A program made the translations under genes and the position numbers. Positions 51,990-61,274 of a DNA stretch of 64,000 bases are shown in pieces. This stretch comes from DASRZM01 sp035686365 (GTDB lineage Bacteria > Pseudomonadota > Gammaproteobacteria > Xanthomonadales > Xanthomonadaceae). Position 1 is the stretch's first letter; the number at the start of each line of letters is the position of its first letter. The notes below the pieces were generated by a model that did not search any database, had not been told where the DNA came from, and was given only the letters and a program-made list of their open reading frames with translations. The stretch lies in assembly GCA_035686365.1 (NCBI GenBank), contig DASRZM010000119.1:1-64000 (forward strand), read 5' to 3'.

Positions 51990-54593
51990 ATGACTCCAGG
52001 TTCGTCCGCTCCCGCCGCCGCCAGCGGCCGCTGGATCGTGCTCAAGTTCGGCGGTACCAGCGTGTCGCAACGTGCCCGCTGGGACGGCATCCGTGCCATC
52101 GCGGCTGCGCGCCGCGACGACGGACTGCGTGTGCTCATCGTGGTCTCGGCGCTGACCGGCGTGACCAACGCCCTGCAGGCGCTTGCCGAAGGCGACGGTG
52201 CCGCCGGCCCGGTGCTGGCGGAACTGGCGCAGCGCCACCGGGCATTCGCCGCCGAGCTCGGCCTGGACGCCGACGCGGTGATCGGCGGCCGGCTGGCCGC
52301 GTTGGAGGCCCTGGCAGTGGATCCGCGGGCGCGCGCGCGTACGCTGCCATGGCAGGCCGAGCTGCTCGCGCAGGGTGAGCTGCTTTCCAGCGCGCTGGGC
52401 GCGGCCTGGCTGAGCGTCGGCGGCATCGCCACCACCTGGTGCGACGCCCGCGGGTTCCTGTCGGCACGGCGCCTTCCGCACCACAGCGAATGGGCCACCC
52501 GGCTCTCGGCCGTGTGCGAGACGCCGGCCGATCCGGCCTGGCAGGCGCGATTCGCGGAGCAGGGGCAGGTGGTGATCACCCAGGGCTTCGTCGCCCGCAG
52601 CGAAGACGGCAGTACCGTGGTGCTGGGCCGCGGCGGCTCGGACACGTCGGCGGCCTATTTCGGCGCTTTGCTCGATGCCGTACGCGTGGAAATCTGGACC
52701 GACGTCCCGGGCATGTTCAGCGCCAACCCGCGGCAGGTGCCCGATGCCCGGCTGCTGACAGGGCTGGACTACGACGAGGCGCAGGAGATCGCGACCACCG
52801 GGGCGCGGGTGCTGCATCCGCGCAGCATCGCGCCGTGCCGCGAGGCGCGCGTGCCGATCCAGATCCGCGACAGCGCGCATCCGCAGCTGCCCGGTACCAC
52901 CATCGGTGCGCTGGCGCGCACCGTTCCCGGGGTCAAGGCGATCAGTACCCGCCGCGGCATCGTGCTGGTGTCGATGGAGACCGTGGGCATGTGGCAGCAG
53001 GTCGGGTTCCTGGCCGACGTGTTCGAGCAGTTCAAGCGCCATGGCCTGTCGGTGGACCTGATCGGATCGAGCGAGACCAACGTGACCGTCTCGCTGGATC
53101 CGAGCGACAACCTGGTCAGCTCCAACGTGCTCGAGGCACTGTGCACGGACCTTGCGCGCGTGTGCCGGGTCAAGGTGATCGCCCCGTGCAGTGCGGTGAC
53201 GCTGGTGGGTCGCGGGATGCGCTCGCTGCTGCACCGGCTCACCGACGTGATGGCCGAGTTCGGCCGCGAGCGCGTGCACCTGATCTCGCAGTCGTCCAAC
53301 GACCTGAACCTGACCTTCGTGGTCGACCAGGACCTGGGCGAGGGCATGCTGCCGCGCCTGCACGAGCTGCTGATCCACGCCGGCGCGATGCCCGTGCAGG
53401 ACAAGGACGTGTTCGGGCCGAGCTGGCGGCGACTGGCGGACGCCGCGGCAGCCGCGCCTCCGGCCTGGTGGCGCGCGCGGCGGGAGCGGCTGCTGGAACT
53501 GGCGGCACGCGGCACCCCGCGCTACGTCTACGACCTCGACACCGTGCGTGCGCGGGCGCGCGCACTCAAGGCCGTGGCAGCGCTCGACGCCCGCCTGTAT
53601 GCACTCAAGGCCAATGCGCACCCGGCGATCCTGCGGGTACTCGAGGCCGAGGGATTCGGGTTCGAATGCGTTTCCCGGGGCGAGCTCGAACACGTGTTCG
53701 CCACGCTGCCCGGGCTCGATCCGGCAAGGGTGCTGTTCACGCCGAGCTTTGCACCGCGCAGCGAATACGAACGCGCCTTCGCGCTGGGCGTGCACGTCAC
53801 GCTGGACAGCATCTGGCCGCTGCAGCAGTGGCCGGAACTGCTGCGCGGGCGCAGCGTGTTCCTGCGACTGGACCCGGGCTTCGGTCGTGGCCACCACGAA
53901 AAGGTGCGCACCGGCGGGCAGGGCGCGAAGTTCGGGCTGCAGGCTGCCGACCTTCCGGGCTTCCTGTCGCTGGCCCGCGCCAACGATGTGCTGGTGCATG
54001 GACTGCACGCCCACCTGGGCAGCGGCATCCTGGATCCGGCCCACTGGCGCGAGGTGCTGCTGCAGCTGGCCAGCATCGCCGAGCAGGTGGGCACGGTCTC
54101 GGTGCTGGACCTGGGCGGTGGTATCGGCGTCCCCGGCGACCCCGAACAACCGCCGTTCGACGTCGCGGGGCTGGGCCGTCACCTGGACGAACTCAGGCAG
54201 GCGTACCCCGGCTACGCGCTGTGGCTTGAGCCTGGCCGCTTCCTGGTCGCCGAGGCCGGCGTGCTGCTGGCCCGCGTGACGCAGGTCGCGCGCAAGGGAG
54301 AGACCGTGCGTGTAGGCATCGATGCGGGCATGCATACGCTGCTGCGGCCGGCGCTGTACAACGCCTGGCACGAGATCGTGGACCTGGACCGGCTCGATGC
54401 GCCACAGGCGGGCGTGTACGACATCGTAGGGCCGATCTGCGAGAGTGGAGACGTTCTGGGGTTTCGCCGCGGCCTGCCCGAGCCGGGGGAGGGCGATGTC
54501 ATCCTGGTGGCCAACGTCGGCGCCTATGGCGCGGTGATGGCATCGGGCTACAACCGCCGGGCGCTGCCCGAGGAGGACGTCATCGATGGCTGA
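51990..54593 (+). CDS. Bifunctional aspartate kinase / diaminopimelate decarboxylase
   Basis: An 867-residue fusion of the first and last enzymes of lysine synthesis. Residues about 15-475 are aspartate kinase (VLKFGGTSVS, GRGGSDTSAA, then ACT regulatory domains with VSMETVGMWQQVGFLADVF), and about 505-860 is PLP-dependent DapDC with Lys540 in YALKANAHP, HAHLGSGILDP and the substrate Cys in CESGDVLG. Such fusions are typical of Xanthomonadaceae. Feedback by lysine could control both activities together. It overlaps murL by 8 bases. No clear Shine-Dalgarno sequence precedes the ATG. Confidence 0.94.
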   Translation: MTPGSSAPAAASGRWIVLKFGGTSVSQRARWDGIRAIAAARRDDGLRVLIVVSALTGVTNALQALAEGDGAAGPVLAELAQRHRAFAAELGLDADAVIGGRLAALEALAVDPRARARTLPWQAELLAQGELLSSALGAAWLSVGGIATTWCDARGFLSARRLPHHSEWATRLSAVCETPADPAWQARFAEQGQVVITQGFVARSEDGSTVVLGRGGSDTSAAYFGALLDAVRVEIWTDVPGMFSANPRQVPDARLLTGLDYDEAQEIATTGARVLHPRSIAPCREARVPIQIRDSAHPQLPGTTIGALARTVPGVKAISTRRGIVLVSMETVGMWQQVGFLADVFEQFKRHGLSVDLIGSSETNVTVSLDPSDNLVSSNVLEALCTDLARVCRVKVIAPCSAVTLVGRGMRSLLHRLTDVMAEFGRERVHLISQSSNDLNLTFVVDQDLGEGMLPRLHELLIHAGAMPVQDKDVFGPSWRRLADAAAAAPPAWWRARRERLLELAARGTPRYVYDLDTVRARARALKAVAALDARLYALKANAHPAILRVLEAEGFGFECVSRGELEHVFATLPGLDPARVLFTPSFAPRSEYERAFALGVHVTLDSIWPLQQWPELLRGRSVFLRLDPGFGRGHHEKVRTGGQGAKFGLQAADLPGFLSLARANDVLVHGLHAHLGSGILDPAHWREVLLQLASIAEQVGTVSVLDLGGGIGVPGDPEQPPFDVAGLGRHLDELRQAYPGYALWLEPGRFLVAEAGVLLARVTQVARKGETVRVGIDAGMHTLLRPALYNAWHEIVDLDRLDAPQAGVYDIVGPICESGDVLGFRRGLPEPGEGDVILVANVGAYGAVMASGYNRRALPEEDVIDG

Positions 54594-55950
54594 GGGCAGC
54601 TTCCGCCGCGATGCCGTCCAGGCTTTCCGCTTCGTGCGCTACGGGCTGGAACCGGCCACCGGTGAAATCGGGCTGGTGTATGCCTTCGACGACGGGCCCG
54701 AGCTGGTCGAGCGGCTGGTCGTGCCCGGTGCACCGTTCGCGGCCGAGGCTGCCGGTGGCGTTGCCGTGGATCGGGCGCTGCGACTGCTGCACCTGATCGC
54801 AGGAGTGAGCTACTACAAGGCCGCGGTGCCACCGCGCATCGAAGTCGCCGACGGTCCGCTCGATGCGCCGACCGCCGCGCTGCTGACGATGATCTACGAG
54901 AACGGCCTGGCCGAGTTCGCCTACCGCAACGGCCTGGACCTGCATGGCCGCATCCGTTTCCCCCACGATGCGCGTGCGCCGGCCCCGGTCACCGTGCCGG
55001 GGACGGGCGATCGCGCCCTGGTCGCCATCGGCGGCGGCAAGGATTCGCTGGTCAGCATCGAGGCGCTGCGTGCGGCCGGGGTCGGGCAGACCGTGGCCTG
55101 GATCGGCGGCTCGCAGCTGATCGCCGCGTGCGCCGCCCGCACCGGCCTGCCGTCGCTGAATGTCTCCCGCGCACTGGCGCCGGAGCTGTTCGAATACAAC
55201 CGCCAGGGCGCCTGGAACGGCCACATTCCGGTCACGGCGATCAATTCCGCCGTGCTGGTGGTCACCGCGCTGCTGACCGGGCACGGCCAGGTGGTGTTCT
55301 CCAACGAGCGCTCGGCCAGCTACGGCAGCACGATCGCCGGAACCGGCGAGGTCAACCACCAGTGGAGCAAGGGCTGGGAGTTCGAACACGCCTTCGGTGG
55401 GTACCTGCACGAGCACGTGACCGGCGACCTGGCCTACTACTCGCTGCTGCGGCCGCTCTCGGAGCTGGGCGTGGCCCGGCGCTTTGCCGCCATCGACGGG
55501 TACGACGCCCATTTCTCCAGTTGCAACCGCAACTTCCACATCCTGGGCGAACGTCCCGCCAGCCGCTGGTGCGGGCAGTGCCCCAAGTGCCGCTTCGTAT
55601 TCCTGGCCCTGGCGCCGTTCATGCCCAAGCCGCGGCTGCTGGCGATCTTCGGGCGCAACCTGCTGGACGATCCGGCCCAGGCTCCGGGTTACGATGCGCT
55701 GATGGAGTTCCGCGACCACAAGCCGTTCGAATGCGTCGGCGAGGCCCGCGAGTCGCGTGCCGCCTTCGCCACGCTCGCCGCGCGGCCGGAATGGCGCGAG
55801 GATGCACTGGTGCAGCGCTTCGCGCGCGAAATCGCGCCGCAGGTCGACGCCGGCGACCTGGCCCTGCAGCCGCTGCTGGAGCCGGACCGGATACACCGTA
55901 TCCCGGGAACCGTGCTGGAGCGACTGGGTGAAGATTTCCGAGCTCGCTGA
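54586..55950 (+). CDS. murL: UDP-N-acetyl-alpha-D-muramoyl-L-alanyl-L-glutamate epimerase MurL
   Basis: Epimerises the terminal L-Glu of UDP-MurNAc-L-Ala-L-Glu to D-Glu using ATP, replacing glutamate racemase; known from Xanthomonas oryzae. The 454-residue protein has a PP-loop-like ATP site AIGGGKDSLVSIEAL, a SNERSASYGSTIAGTGEVNHQ segment and a Cys-rich SRWCGQCPKCRFVFLAL region. Flanked by the lysine fusion gene and murD2, exactly as in Xanthomonas. The start at 54586 overlaps the upstream gene by 8 bases. The end overlaps murD2. Confidence 0.92.
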   Translation: MAEGSFRRDAVQAFRFVRYGLEPATGEIGLVYAFDDGPELVERLVVPGAPFAAEAAGGVAVDRALRLLHLIAGVSYYKAAVPPRIEVADGPLDAPTAALLTMIYENGLAEFAYRNGLDLHGRIRFPHDARAPAPVTVPGTGDRALVAIGGGKDSLVSIEALRAAGVGQTVAWIGGSQLIAACAARTGLPSLNVSRALAPELFEYNRQGAWNGHIPVTAINSAVLVVTALLTGHGQVVFSNERSASYGSTIAGTGEVNHQWSKGWEFEHAFGGYLHEHVTGDLAYYSLLRPLSELGVARRFAAIDGYDAHFSSCNRNFHILGERPASRWCGQCPKCRFVFLALAPFMPKPRLLAIFGRNLLDDPAQAPGYDALMEFRDHKPFECVGEARESRAAFATLAARPEWREDALVQRFAREIAPQVDAGDLALQPLLEPDRIHRIPGTVLERLGEDFRAR

Positions 55951-57307
55951 CCGCCGCGTCGCGATCTGGGGCTATGGCCGCGAGGGCCGGGCGGCGTTGG
56001 CGGCGCTGCGCTGGCGGCTGCCGCGGCAGCCGCTGGCCCTGCTATGCGCCGAGTCCGAGGCGCAGGACGCACGCATGCTGGAGGATCCGCAGCTGCTGAT
56101 CGTGACCGGCGAGCCGACCCCGGAGGCGCTGCGCGAGTTCGAGGTGGTGATCAAGTCCCCGGGCATCAGTCCCTATCTCGAGCCCGCGGCCTCGGCCATC
56201 GCCGCCGGGGTGCGCTTCACATCCGGCACGGCGCTGTGGTTCGCCGAGCACCCCGAAGCGCTGACCATCTGCGTGACCGGGACCAAGGGCAAGAGCACGA
56301 CCTGTGCGCTGATCGCGCACCTGCTGCGCGCAGGCGGACATCGCACCGCGCTGGCCGGCAACATCGGTCTGCCGGTGCTGGACCTGCTCGAGATCGAGCC
56401 GCCACCCGACTACTGGGTGATCGAGCTGTCCAGCTACCAGACCCGGGAAGCCGGCTTCGCCGACGTCGCCGTAGTGTTGAACCTGTTCCCCGAGCATCTG
56501 GACTGGCACGGATCCGAAGCGCGCTACGTCAACGACAAGCTGGCGCTGATCCGCGAGGGTTCGCCCGATCGCATCGTGCTCAATGCCGCCGACGCGCGGC
56601 TGGCGGCGCTGCCCCTGCCCGGTGCCGACGTGCGCTGGTTCTCCAATGCCGATGGCTGGCACCCCAGTGGGGGCACGCTGATGCGCGGGGCCGAGCCGGT
56701 TCTGGATCTGGGCGAGCTGCCGCTGCCGGGCACCCACAACCACCGCAACCTGTGTGCTGCGCTGACGGCGATCGAGGCGCTGGAACTGGATGCGAGCGCG
56801 CTGGCCCCGGCCGCCAAGGCGTTCCAGCCGCTGCCGCACCGGCTGCAGTCGCTGGGCGTGCGCGAGGGCATCGAGTACGTCAACGATTCCATCAGCACCA
56901 CGCCGCAGGCCGCCGTGGCGGCGCTGGAGTGCTATGCCAACCGCCGCGTGGCGATCATCGTGGGGGGCTACGACCGCGGGCTGGACTGGTCGGTGTTCGA
57001 GGAGCACGTGGCGGTCTCGCCGCCGCATGCAGTGCTGGCCCAGGGGCAGAACGGTCCGCGGATCGCCGCCCAGCTCGGTGCCACGGCCCGCAAGGCGCAC
57101 TTCGAGCTGCGCGACTGCGCCGACCTGGAGCCGGCGGTCCGGTTGGCCGAGAAGATGCTCGGCGGCAACGGCGTGGTGTTGCTCTCACCCGGTGCCCCGA
57201 GCTTTCCGCGCTATCGCGACTACGTCGAACGCGGCAAGCACTTCGCGCGGGTGGCCGGATTCGACCCGGCTTCGATCGTCGCCATCCACGGCCTCGGCGT
57301 GTCCTGA
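55928..57307 (+). CDS. murD2: UDP-N-acetylmuramoyl-L-alanine--L-glutamate ligase MurD2
   Basis: Adds L-glutamate, instead of D-glutamate, to UDP-MurNAc-L-Ala; MurL then epimerises it. The 459-residue Mur ligase has an N-terminal Rossmann domain (VAIWGYGREGRAALAAL), ATP loop VTGTKGKSTTCALIAHLL, NLFPEHLDWHGS, and GTHNHRNLCAALTAIEAL. The GTG start at 55928 lies 23 bases inside murL and has a GGAG ribosome site. Together with murL it provides the peptide D-Glu without glutamate racemase; no murI or canonical murD is in the window. Confidence 0.92.
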   Translation: MKISELADRRVAIWGYGREGRAALAALRWRLPRQPLALLCAESEAQDARMLEDPQLLIVTGEPTPEALREFEVVIKSPGISPYLEPAASAIAAGVRFTSGTALWFAEHPEALTICVTGTKGKSTTCALIAHLLRAGGHRTALAGNIGLPVLDLLEIEPPPDYWVIELSSYQTREAGFADVAVVLNLFPEHLDWHGSEARYVNDKLALIREGSPDRIVLNAADARLAALPLPGADVRWFSNADGWHPSGGTLMRGAEPVLDLGELPLPGTHNHRNLCAALTAIEALELDASALAPAAKAFQPLPHRLQSLGVREGIEYVNDSISTTPQAAVAALECYANRRVAIIVGGYDRGLDWSVFEEHVAVSPPHAVLAQGQNGPRIAAQLGATARKAHFELRDCADLEPAVRLAEKMLGGNGVVLLSPGAPSFPRYRDYVERGKHFARVAGFDPASIVAIHGLGVS

Positions 57308-57403
57308 GGCGCCAAGGCACCCTCCCGCCCGGGGACCTCGCCGCCGATTTGAACTTTCACGCCGCTCAGGCAGACTGGACGCCCTGCTCCAGCCCTGAGT
57401 GCC

Positions 57404-59674
57404 ATGGTCGCAGCACCGCCGCCGCAAGGCCGCGCCCGAGCGTTGTTCGTGATCCTGCCGCTGCTGCTTGCGTTGGCCGCGACGGCTGTGTTCGCCCAGG
57501 ACGCGCCGGCGCTGCGCCAGTTCAGTGTGGTCGACTCGGGGCTGCGGGTGGACCAGTTGCTGGAGGGGCGTTACGACGCCCAGTTCCTTCCGGTCGCGGG
57601 CGCACGTGCGAACCTGCGCGCAGGCGGCGAGTACACGCACTGGCTGCGCCTGGACGTGGATCGGACCGACGCCCCGCAGGTGCTGGTGCTCGAGCCGGTC
57701 CCGGCCGATCGGATCAACGTGTTCGCGGCGGGCCCGGGCGGCCGCTACGCGGAAACCGGCCTGCGCATGTTCCGGCCTGGCGCCATGGACTGGCCGCTCA
57801 CGCGCCATGCCGTGCCCCTGGACGCGTCCTCGGGCCAGCCCGTGTACCTGTCGGTGGTCACGCGCGTACCGGTGGGTGTCGCGCCCCGGATCCAGGATGC
57901 GGAGGCGTTCGCTGGAAGCGACCGCCGCCTTGCCGCCGCGATCGCTGCGGCGCAGGTGCTGATGCTGGCCGTCGCGCTGTTCCTGGTGGTGCTGTCGGTG
58001 GCCGTACGCGATGGTGTCTACGCGCGGTTCGCGGCGCTGGGCTTCGCCTGGCTGCTGCTGGCCATGGCGGCCGGGGGCCAGCTGTATGCGCTGCCCGGCC
58101 TCGCGATCATCGGCTGGTGGGGCGTGCTGGGTCTGGTCGCCCTGGAGCTCGGTGTGGCAGCGCTGACCCTGTGGTCCATCGAGGGTGCGCTTGCGCTGTC
58201 GGGCCGTGATGGCCGCATCCTGCGATTGCTGGCGATCGCGCTCGCCGCGATCGCGGGGTTCGCCCTGCTGAACCTGCAGACCCTGGCGGTGCCGCTGCGC
58301 GTGATTGCGCTCACGGCGCTGGTGGCCGGCCAGCTGATGGCATTGGGCCTGTCGCTGCGCGCTGCGCTGGGCGGACAGACGCTCGGGCGGGCGCTGGCGC
58401 CGGCATTCGCGCTCGCGCTGCTGCTGGCAGCGTCCACCTCGTTCACGACGCTGGCCCGGGTCGGAGGTCTGGATCCGGGCCCGGCGGCGCTGACCGTCGG
58501 TGCCGCCGTGGTCTGCCTGCTGTTCGCCCTGGCACTGCTCGACCGCGTGGCGGACTTGCGGCGCGAGCGCGACCGCGCCCAGGCGACCGCCCAGCGGGTG
58601 GATACGACGCTGCAGGTCGAGGCAAGCCGCCGCGAACTGGTGGAAGGGCTGCAGCAGGTGATGCGCTCGGCACCCGCCGGCGACCTGGAATGGATGGCCT
58701 TCCGCAAGCTGCTGGCGGCGCTGCGTACTCCGATCCCGCACCGCGCCGCCGCGATCGTCGCCTACGGATATCACGACCTGGACCTGCTGGTGAGCGAGCC
58801 GGGCGAGGACAAGCCGCGCTTCGTCGCATTGCTGGAACAGCGTGGTAGCAATATCAAGGGCATCTGTCGCGGCCGCACGCCGCTGCAGATCCGCCTGGAC
58901 CCCCAGTTCGAGGACGCCAACGCCGGCCCGGAGGAGGAACCGCCGCGCGAGTCCCTGGTCGGCGTCTACGCCGTGATCCCGCTGGGGATCGCCAAGCCCG
59001 GGTGGGGCGCGCTGCTGATCGAGCGCGCGAGCGAGGATTTCCAGACCGCGGAAATGCGCATGGCTTTCGAACTGGCGCAGATCACGCTGGCGGCGTCCGA
59101 CCAGGCTGCCAGCCAGGTCGAACTGACCCGGCGCGCCGAGATCGACCCGCTGACCGGGGCTTTCAACCGGCGTGCAGCCGAGGTGGCGATGGACGAGGCT
59201 TTCGCCCGGGCTCTGGACGGTCGCCTTCCGGTGTCGGTACTGGTGCTGGACATCGACCGCTTCCGCGCGCTCAACGACAAGCATGGCCACGAGATCGGCG
59301 ACCGCAGCCTGGCGGCGGCGGCCGAATGCATCCGCAAGCTGCTGCAGCCCGGCGACCTGCTGGCGCGCATGGGCGCCGACGAGTTCGCCGTGATGCTGCC
59401 CGGTCGCGCCCTGGACGCCGGCCGCGAGGCGGCCGAGCGCATCGTGGCCGCCATCGCGCAGCTGCGGGTGCGCGACGAGTCGGCGATCGTGTCCTTCACC
59501 GCGAGCGCGGGCGTGGGGTCGCGGGGCGGGGACGAGGAGTCGCCCAAGCACATGCTGGGACGGGCCACCCGCGCGATGGAAACTGCGCGCAGCAACGGCG
59601 GCAACCGCGTCCAGGGTCAGGGGCCGCGCTTCGGTTCGGCCGGCGAGGAGCCCCCGGACCCGCTTGTGCTCTGA
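57404..59674 (+). CDS. 7TMR-DISM-type membrane protein with GGDEF-family domain (GADEF variant)
   Basis: A 756-residue protein with a signal peptide or first helix (residues about 10-32), a periplasmic 7TMR-DISM extracellular domain (about 35-180), six to seven membrane helices (about 185-380) and, after a coiled-coil linker, a GAF-like region and a GGDEF domain (about 580-735: DPLTGAFNRRAAEVAMDEAF, IDRFRALNDKHGHEIGD). The catalytic motif is GADEF rather than GGDEF, so diguanylate cyclase activity is uncertain; some non-canonical motifs still work. It is followed by apt after 6 bases. Confidence 0.85.
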   Translation: MVAAPPPQGRARALFVILPLLLALAATAVFAQDAPALRQFSVVDSGLRVDQLLEGRYDAQFLPVAGARANLRAGGEYTHWLRLDVDRTDAPQVLVLEPVPADRINVFAAGPGGRYAETGLRMFRPGAMDWPLTRHAVPLDASSGQPVYLSVVTRVPVGVAPRIQDAEAFAGSDRRLAAAIAAAQVLMLAVALFLVVLSVAVRDGVYARFAALGFAWLLLAMAAGGQLYALPGLAIIGWWGVLGLVALELGVAALTLWSIEGALALSGRDGRILRLLAIALAAIAGFALLNLQTLAVPLRVIALTALVAGQLMALGLSLRAALGGQTLGRALAPAFALALLLAASTSFTTLARVGGLDPGPAALTVGAAVVCLLFALALLDRVADLRRERDRAQATAQRVDTTLQVEASRRELVEGLQQVMRSAPAGDLEWMAFRKLLAALRTPIPHRAAAIVAYGYHDLDLLVSEPGEDKPRFVALLEQRGSNIKGICRGRTPLQIRLDPQFEDANAGPEEEPPRESLVGVYAVIPLGIAKPGWGALLIERASEDFQTAEMRMAFELAQITLAASDQAASQVELTRRAEIDPLTGAFNRRAAEVAMDEAFARALDGRLPVSVLVLDIDRFRALNDKHGHEIGDRSLAAAAECIRKLLQPGDLLARMGADEFAVMLPGRALDAGREAAERIVAAIAQLRVRDESAIVSFTASAGVGSRGGDEESPKHMLGRATRAMETARSNGGNRVQGQGPRFGSAGEEPPDPLVL

Positions 59675-59680
59675 GCGGGC

Positions 59681-60193
59681 ATGAACCTGCGCGATTACGT
59701 CCGCGACGTCGCCGATTTTCCGGAAGCGGGCATCGTGTTCCGCGACGTGATGCCGCTGCTGGCCGACCCGGTGGCGTTCTCGCACGCATTGGAGCAGCTG
59801 GCACACGCGGTGCCGCCCGGCGGCGCCGATCGCATTGCCGCGATCGAGGCCCGCGGGTTCGTTTTCGGTGCGGCGCTGGCGACCAGGCTGCGCATCGGTC
59901 TGGTGCCGATCCGCAAGCCCGGCAAGCTGCCGGCGCCGGTGGTTGGCATCGACTACGCGCTCGAATACGGCCGCGACCGCCTCGAACTGCCGCGCGAGGT
60001 GATGCGGCCGGGCCTGAGGGTGCTGCTGGTCGACGATGTGCTGGCCACCGGCGGCACCTTGGCCGCGGCGGCGCGGCTGATCCGGCTGTGCGGGTGCGAA
60101 CCGGTGGCGGCGGGCGTGCTGATCGAGCTCGAGGCGCTGGGCGGGCGTGGAGCACTCGAGGGGCTGCGGGTGCATGCGGTGCTGCGTTATTGA
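59681..60193 (+). CDS. apt: Adenine phosphoribosyltransferase
   Basis: A 170-residue purine-salvage enzyme making AMP from adenine and PRPP. The N-terminus NLRDYVRDVADFPEAGIVFRD contains the Apt-specific FPxxGIxFRD motif, EARGFVFGAAL is the flexible-loop region, and VLLVDDVLATGGTLAAA is the PRPP-binding motif. Spacing of 6 bases after the GGDEF gene suggests co-transcription. A REP palindrome follows at 60.2 kb. Confidence 0.96.
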   Translation: MNLRDYVRDVADFPEAGIVFRDVMPLLADPVAFSHALEQLAHAVPPGGADRIAAIEARGFVFGAALATRLRIGLVPIRKPGKLPAPVVGIDYALEYGRDRLELPREVMRPGLRVLLVDDVLATGGTLAAAARLIRLCGCEPVAAGVLIELEALGGRGALEGLRVHAVLRY

Positions 60194-60228
60194 ACTCGTC
60201 GGGGTGGGGCAGGGTCGAAGGCTGATGA

Positions 60229-60252
60229 ATCGCGGCCATGGGCCGCTCCCAC
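60229..60252. repeat. Single REP-type palindrome between apt and msrA
   Basis: The core GCGGCC-ATGG-GCCGC with flanks ATC and TCCCAC (reverse orientation) is a further copy of the REP in the family-B composites. Confidence 0.75.
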
Positions 60253-60296
60253 AGGTACGCGCCCGGTCGGGTGCAGGGGCAGTTGCAGGAGGCGGC

Positions 60297-60965
60297 ATGT
60301 TGTCGATTGGAGCCTATGCGCAGCGGCTGCCGCGTCCGGACGAGTCCCTGCCGGGGCGCAGCGAGCCCATGCCGCTGCGCAATGCGCACCTGGTGCTGGG
60401 ACGGCCGCTGCGAGGCCCGTTTCCCGGACTGGCGTGCGCGCAGTTCGGGATGGGGTGCTTCTGGGGCGCGGAGCGCCTGTACTGGACGCTTCCGGGCGTT
60501 CATACCACCGCCGTGGGCTACGCCGGCGGCCACACCCCCAATCCGACCTACCGCGAGGTCTGTTCCGGCCGCACCGGGCATGCCGAGATGGTGCTGGTGG
60601 TCTACGACCCCTCGGCGATCGAGTACGCGCGGCTGCTGCAGGTGTTCTGGGAAGGTCACGACCCGACCCAGGGCATGCGCCAGGGAAACGACCGTGGCAC
60701 GCAGTACCGGTCGGCGATCCATTGTCACGACGCCGGACAGCTGGAGCTGGTGCGCGCCAGCGCGCAGGCGTACGGGCAGCGGCTGACTGCCGCCGGCCAG
60801 GGCGCGATCTCGACCGAGATCGTGCATCCGGCGCCGCCGTTCTACTACGCCGAGCAGGAGCACCAGCAGTACCTGGCGCGGCATCCGGGCGGCTACTGCG
60901 GGCTGGGCGGCACCGGCGTGAGCTGTCCGGTCGGGTGGGCGCCAGCGGGCGAAACGGACCGCTAG
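60297..60965 (+). CDS. msrA: Peptide-methionine (S)-S-oxide reductase MsrA, cytosolic form
   Basis: A 222-residue MsrA with no signal peptide. Nucleophile Cys54 is in GMGCFWGAERLYW; resolving Cys are in GYCGLGGTGVSCPVG, the full E. coli-type three-cysteine C-terminus. Substrate-binding residues EVCSGRTGHAEMV and RGTQYRSAI are present. It differs from the exported MsrA at 1.3 kb (GCFWC motif, no C-terminal pair), so the two serve different compartments. The start at 60297 has an AGGAGGCGGC ribosome site. It converges with the deaminase across repeat B4. Confidence 0.94.
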   Translation: MLSIGAYAQRLPRPDESLPGRSEPMPLRNAHLVLGRPLRGPFPGLACAQFGMGCFWGAERLYWTLPGVHTTAVGYAGGHTPNPTYREVCSGRTGHAEMVLVVYDPSAIEYARLLQVFWEGHDPTQGMRQGNDRGTQYRSAIHCHDAGQLELVRASAQAYGQRLTAAGQGAISTEIVHPAPPFYYAEQEHQQYLARHPGGYCGLGGTGVSCPVGWAPAGETDR

Positions 60966-60996
60966 GGAACGTCCGATCAAGTCCATCCTGTACTCG

Positions 60997-61257
60997 CCGC
61001 ACCATCGCGTCGATGCCAGGTCCGCTCCGTAGCCCGGCCCGCGAGGCGGTGACGGTTTCCGGGGCCGCCGCAAGTACATCCCTGTAGGCTGCGGACGCGC
61101 CATCCCTGGCGCGTACGCCCCCGGAAACCGTCCCCGCCCCGCGGTCCTCCCGACTTCGTTTCGTGTGGTCATCGCCCTGTAGGAGCCGGCGTTGCCGGCG
61201 ATCGGCCCCGCGACAACACCCGGCGAACCCGCGTGGGAGCGGCCCATGGCCGCGATG
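60997..61257. repeat. Composite palindromic repeat, family B, copy 4
   Basis: With a remnant of family-A hairpin 5 (GATCAAGTCCATCCTG, 60975-60990), this fills the 309-base gap between msrA and the deaminase gene, which has no gene. The 14-bp arms are at 61051-61064 and 61119-61132, the GCCGGC REP-like hairpin at 61178-61203, and the GCGGCC REP near 61240-61254. It is nearest to the 31-kb copy. Confidence 0.85.
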
Positions 61258-61274
61258 CCGGGCGACCAAGGTCC

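Noticed and set aside
57185..60298. A 1037-codon open frame on the minus strand opposite the GGDEF protein and apt
   Set aside because: It is a GC-bias shadow: the plus-strand frames have complete domain motifs, while this frame reads Gln/Arg/His-rich low-complexity protein with no domain.
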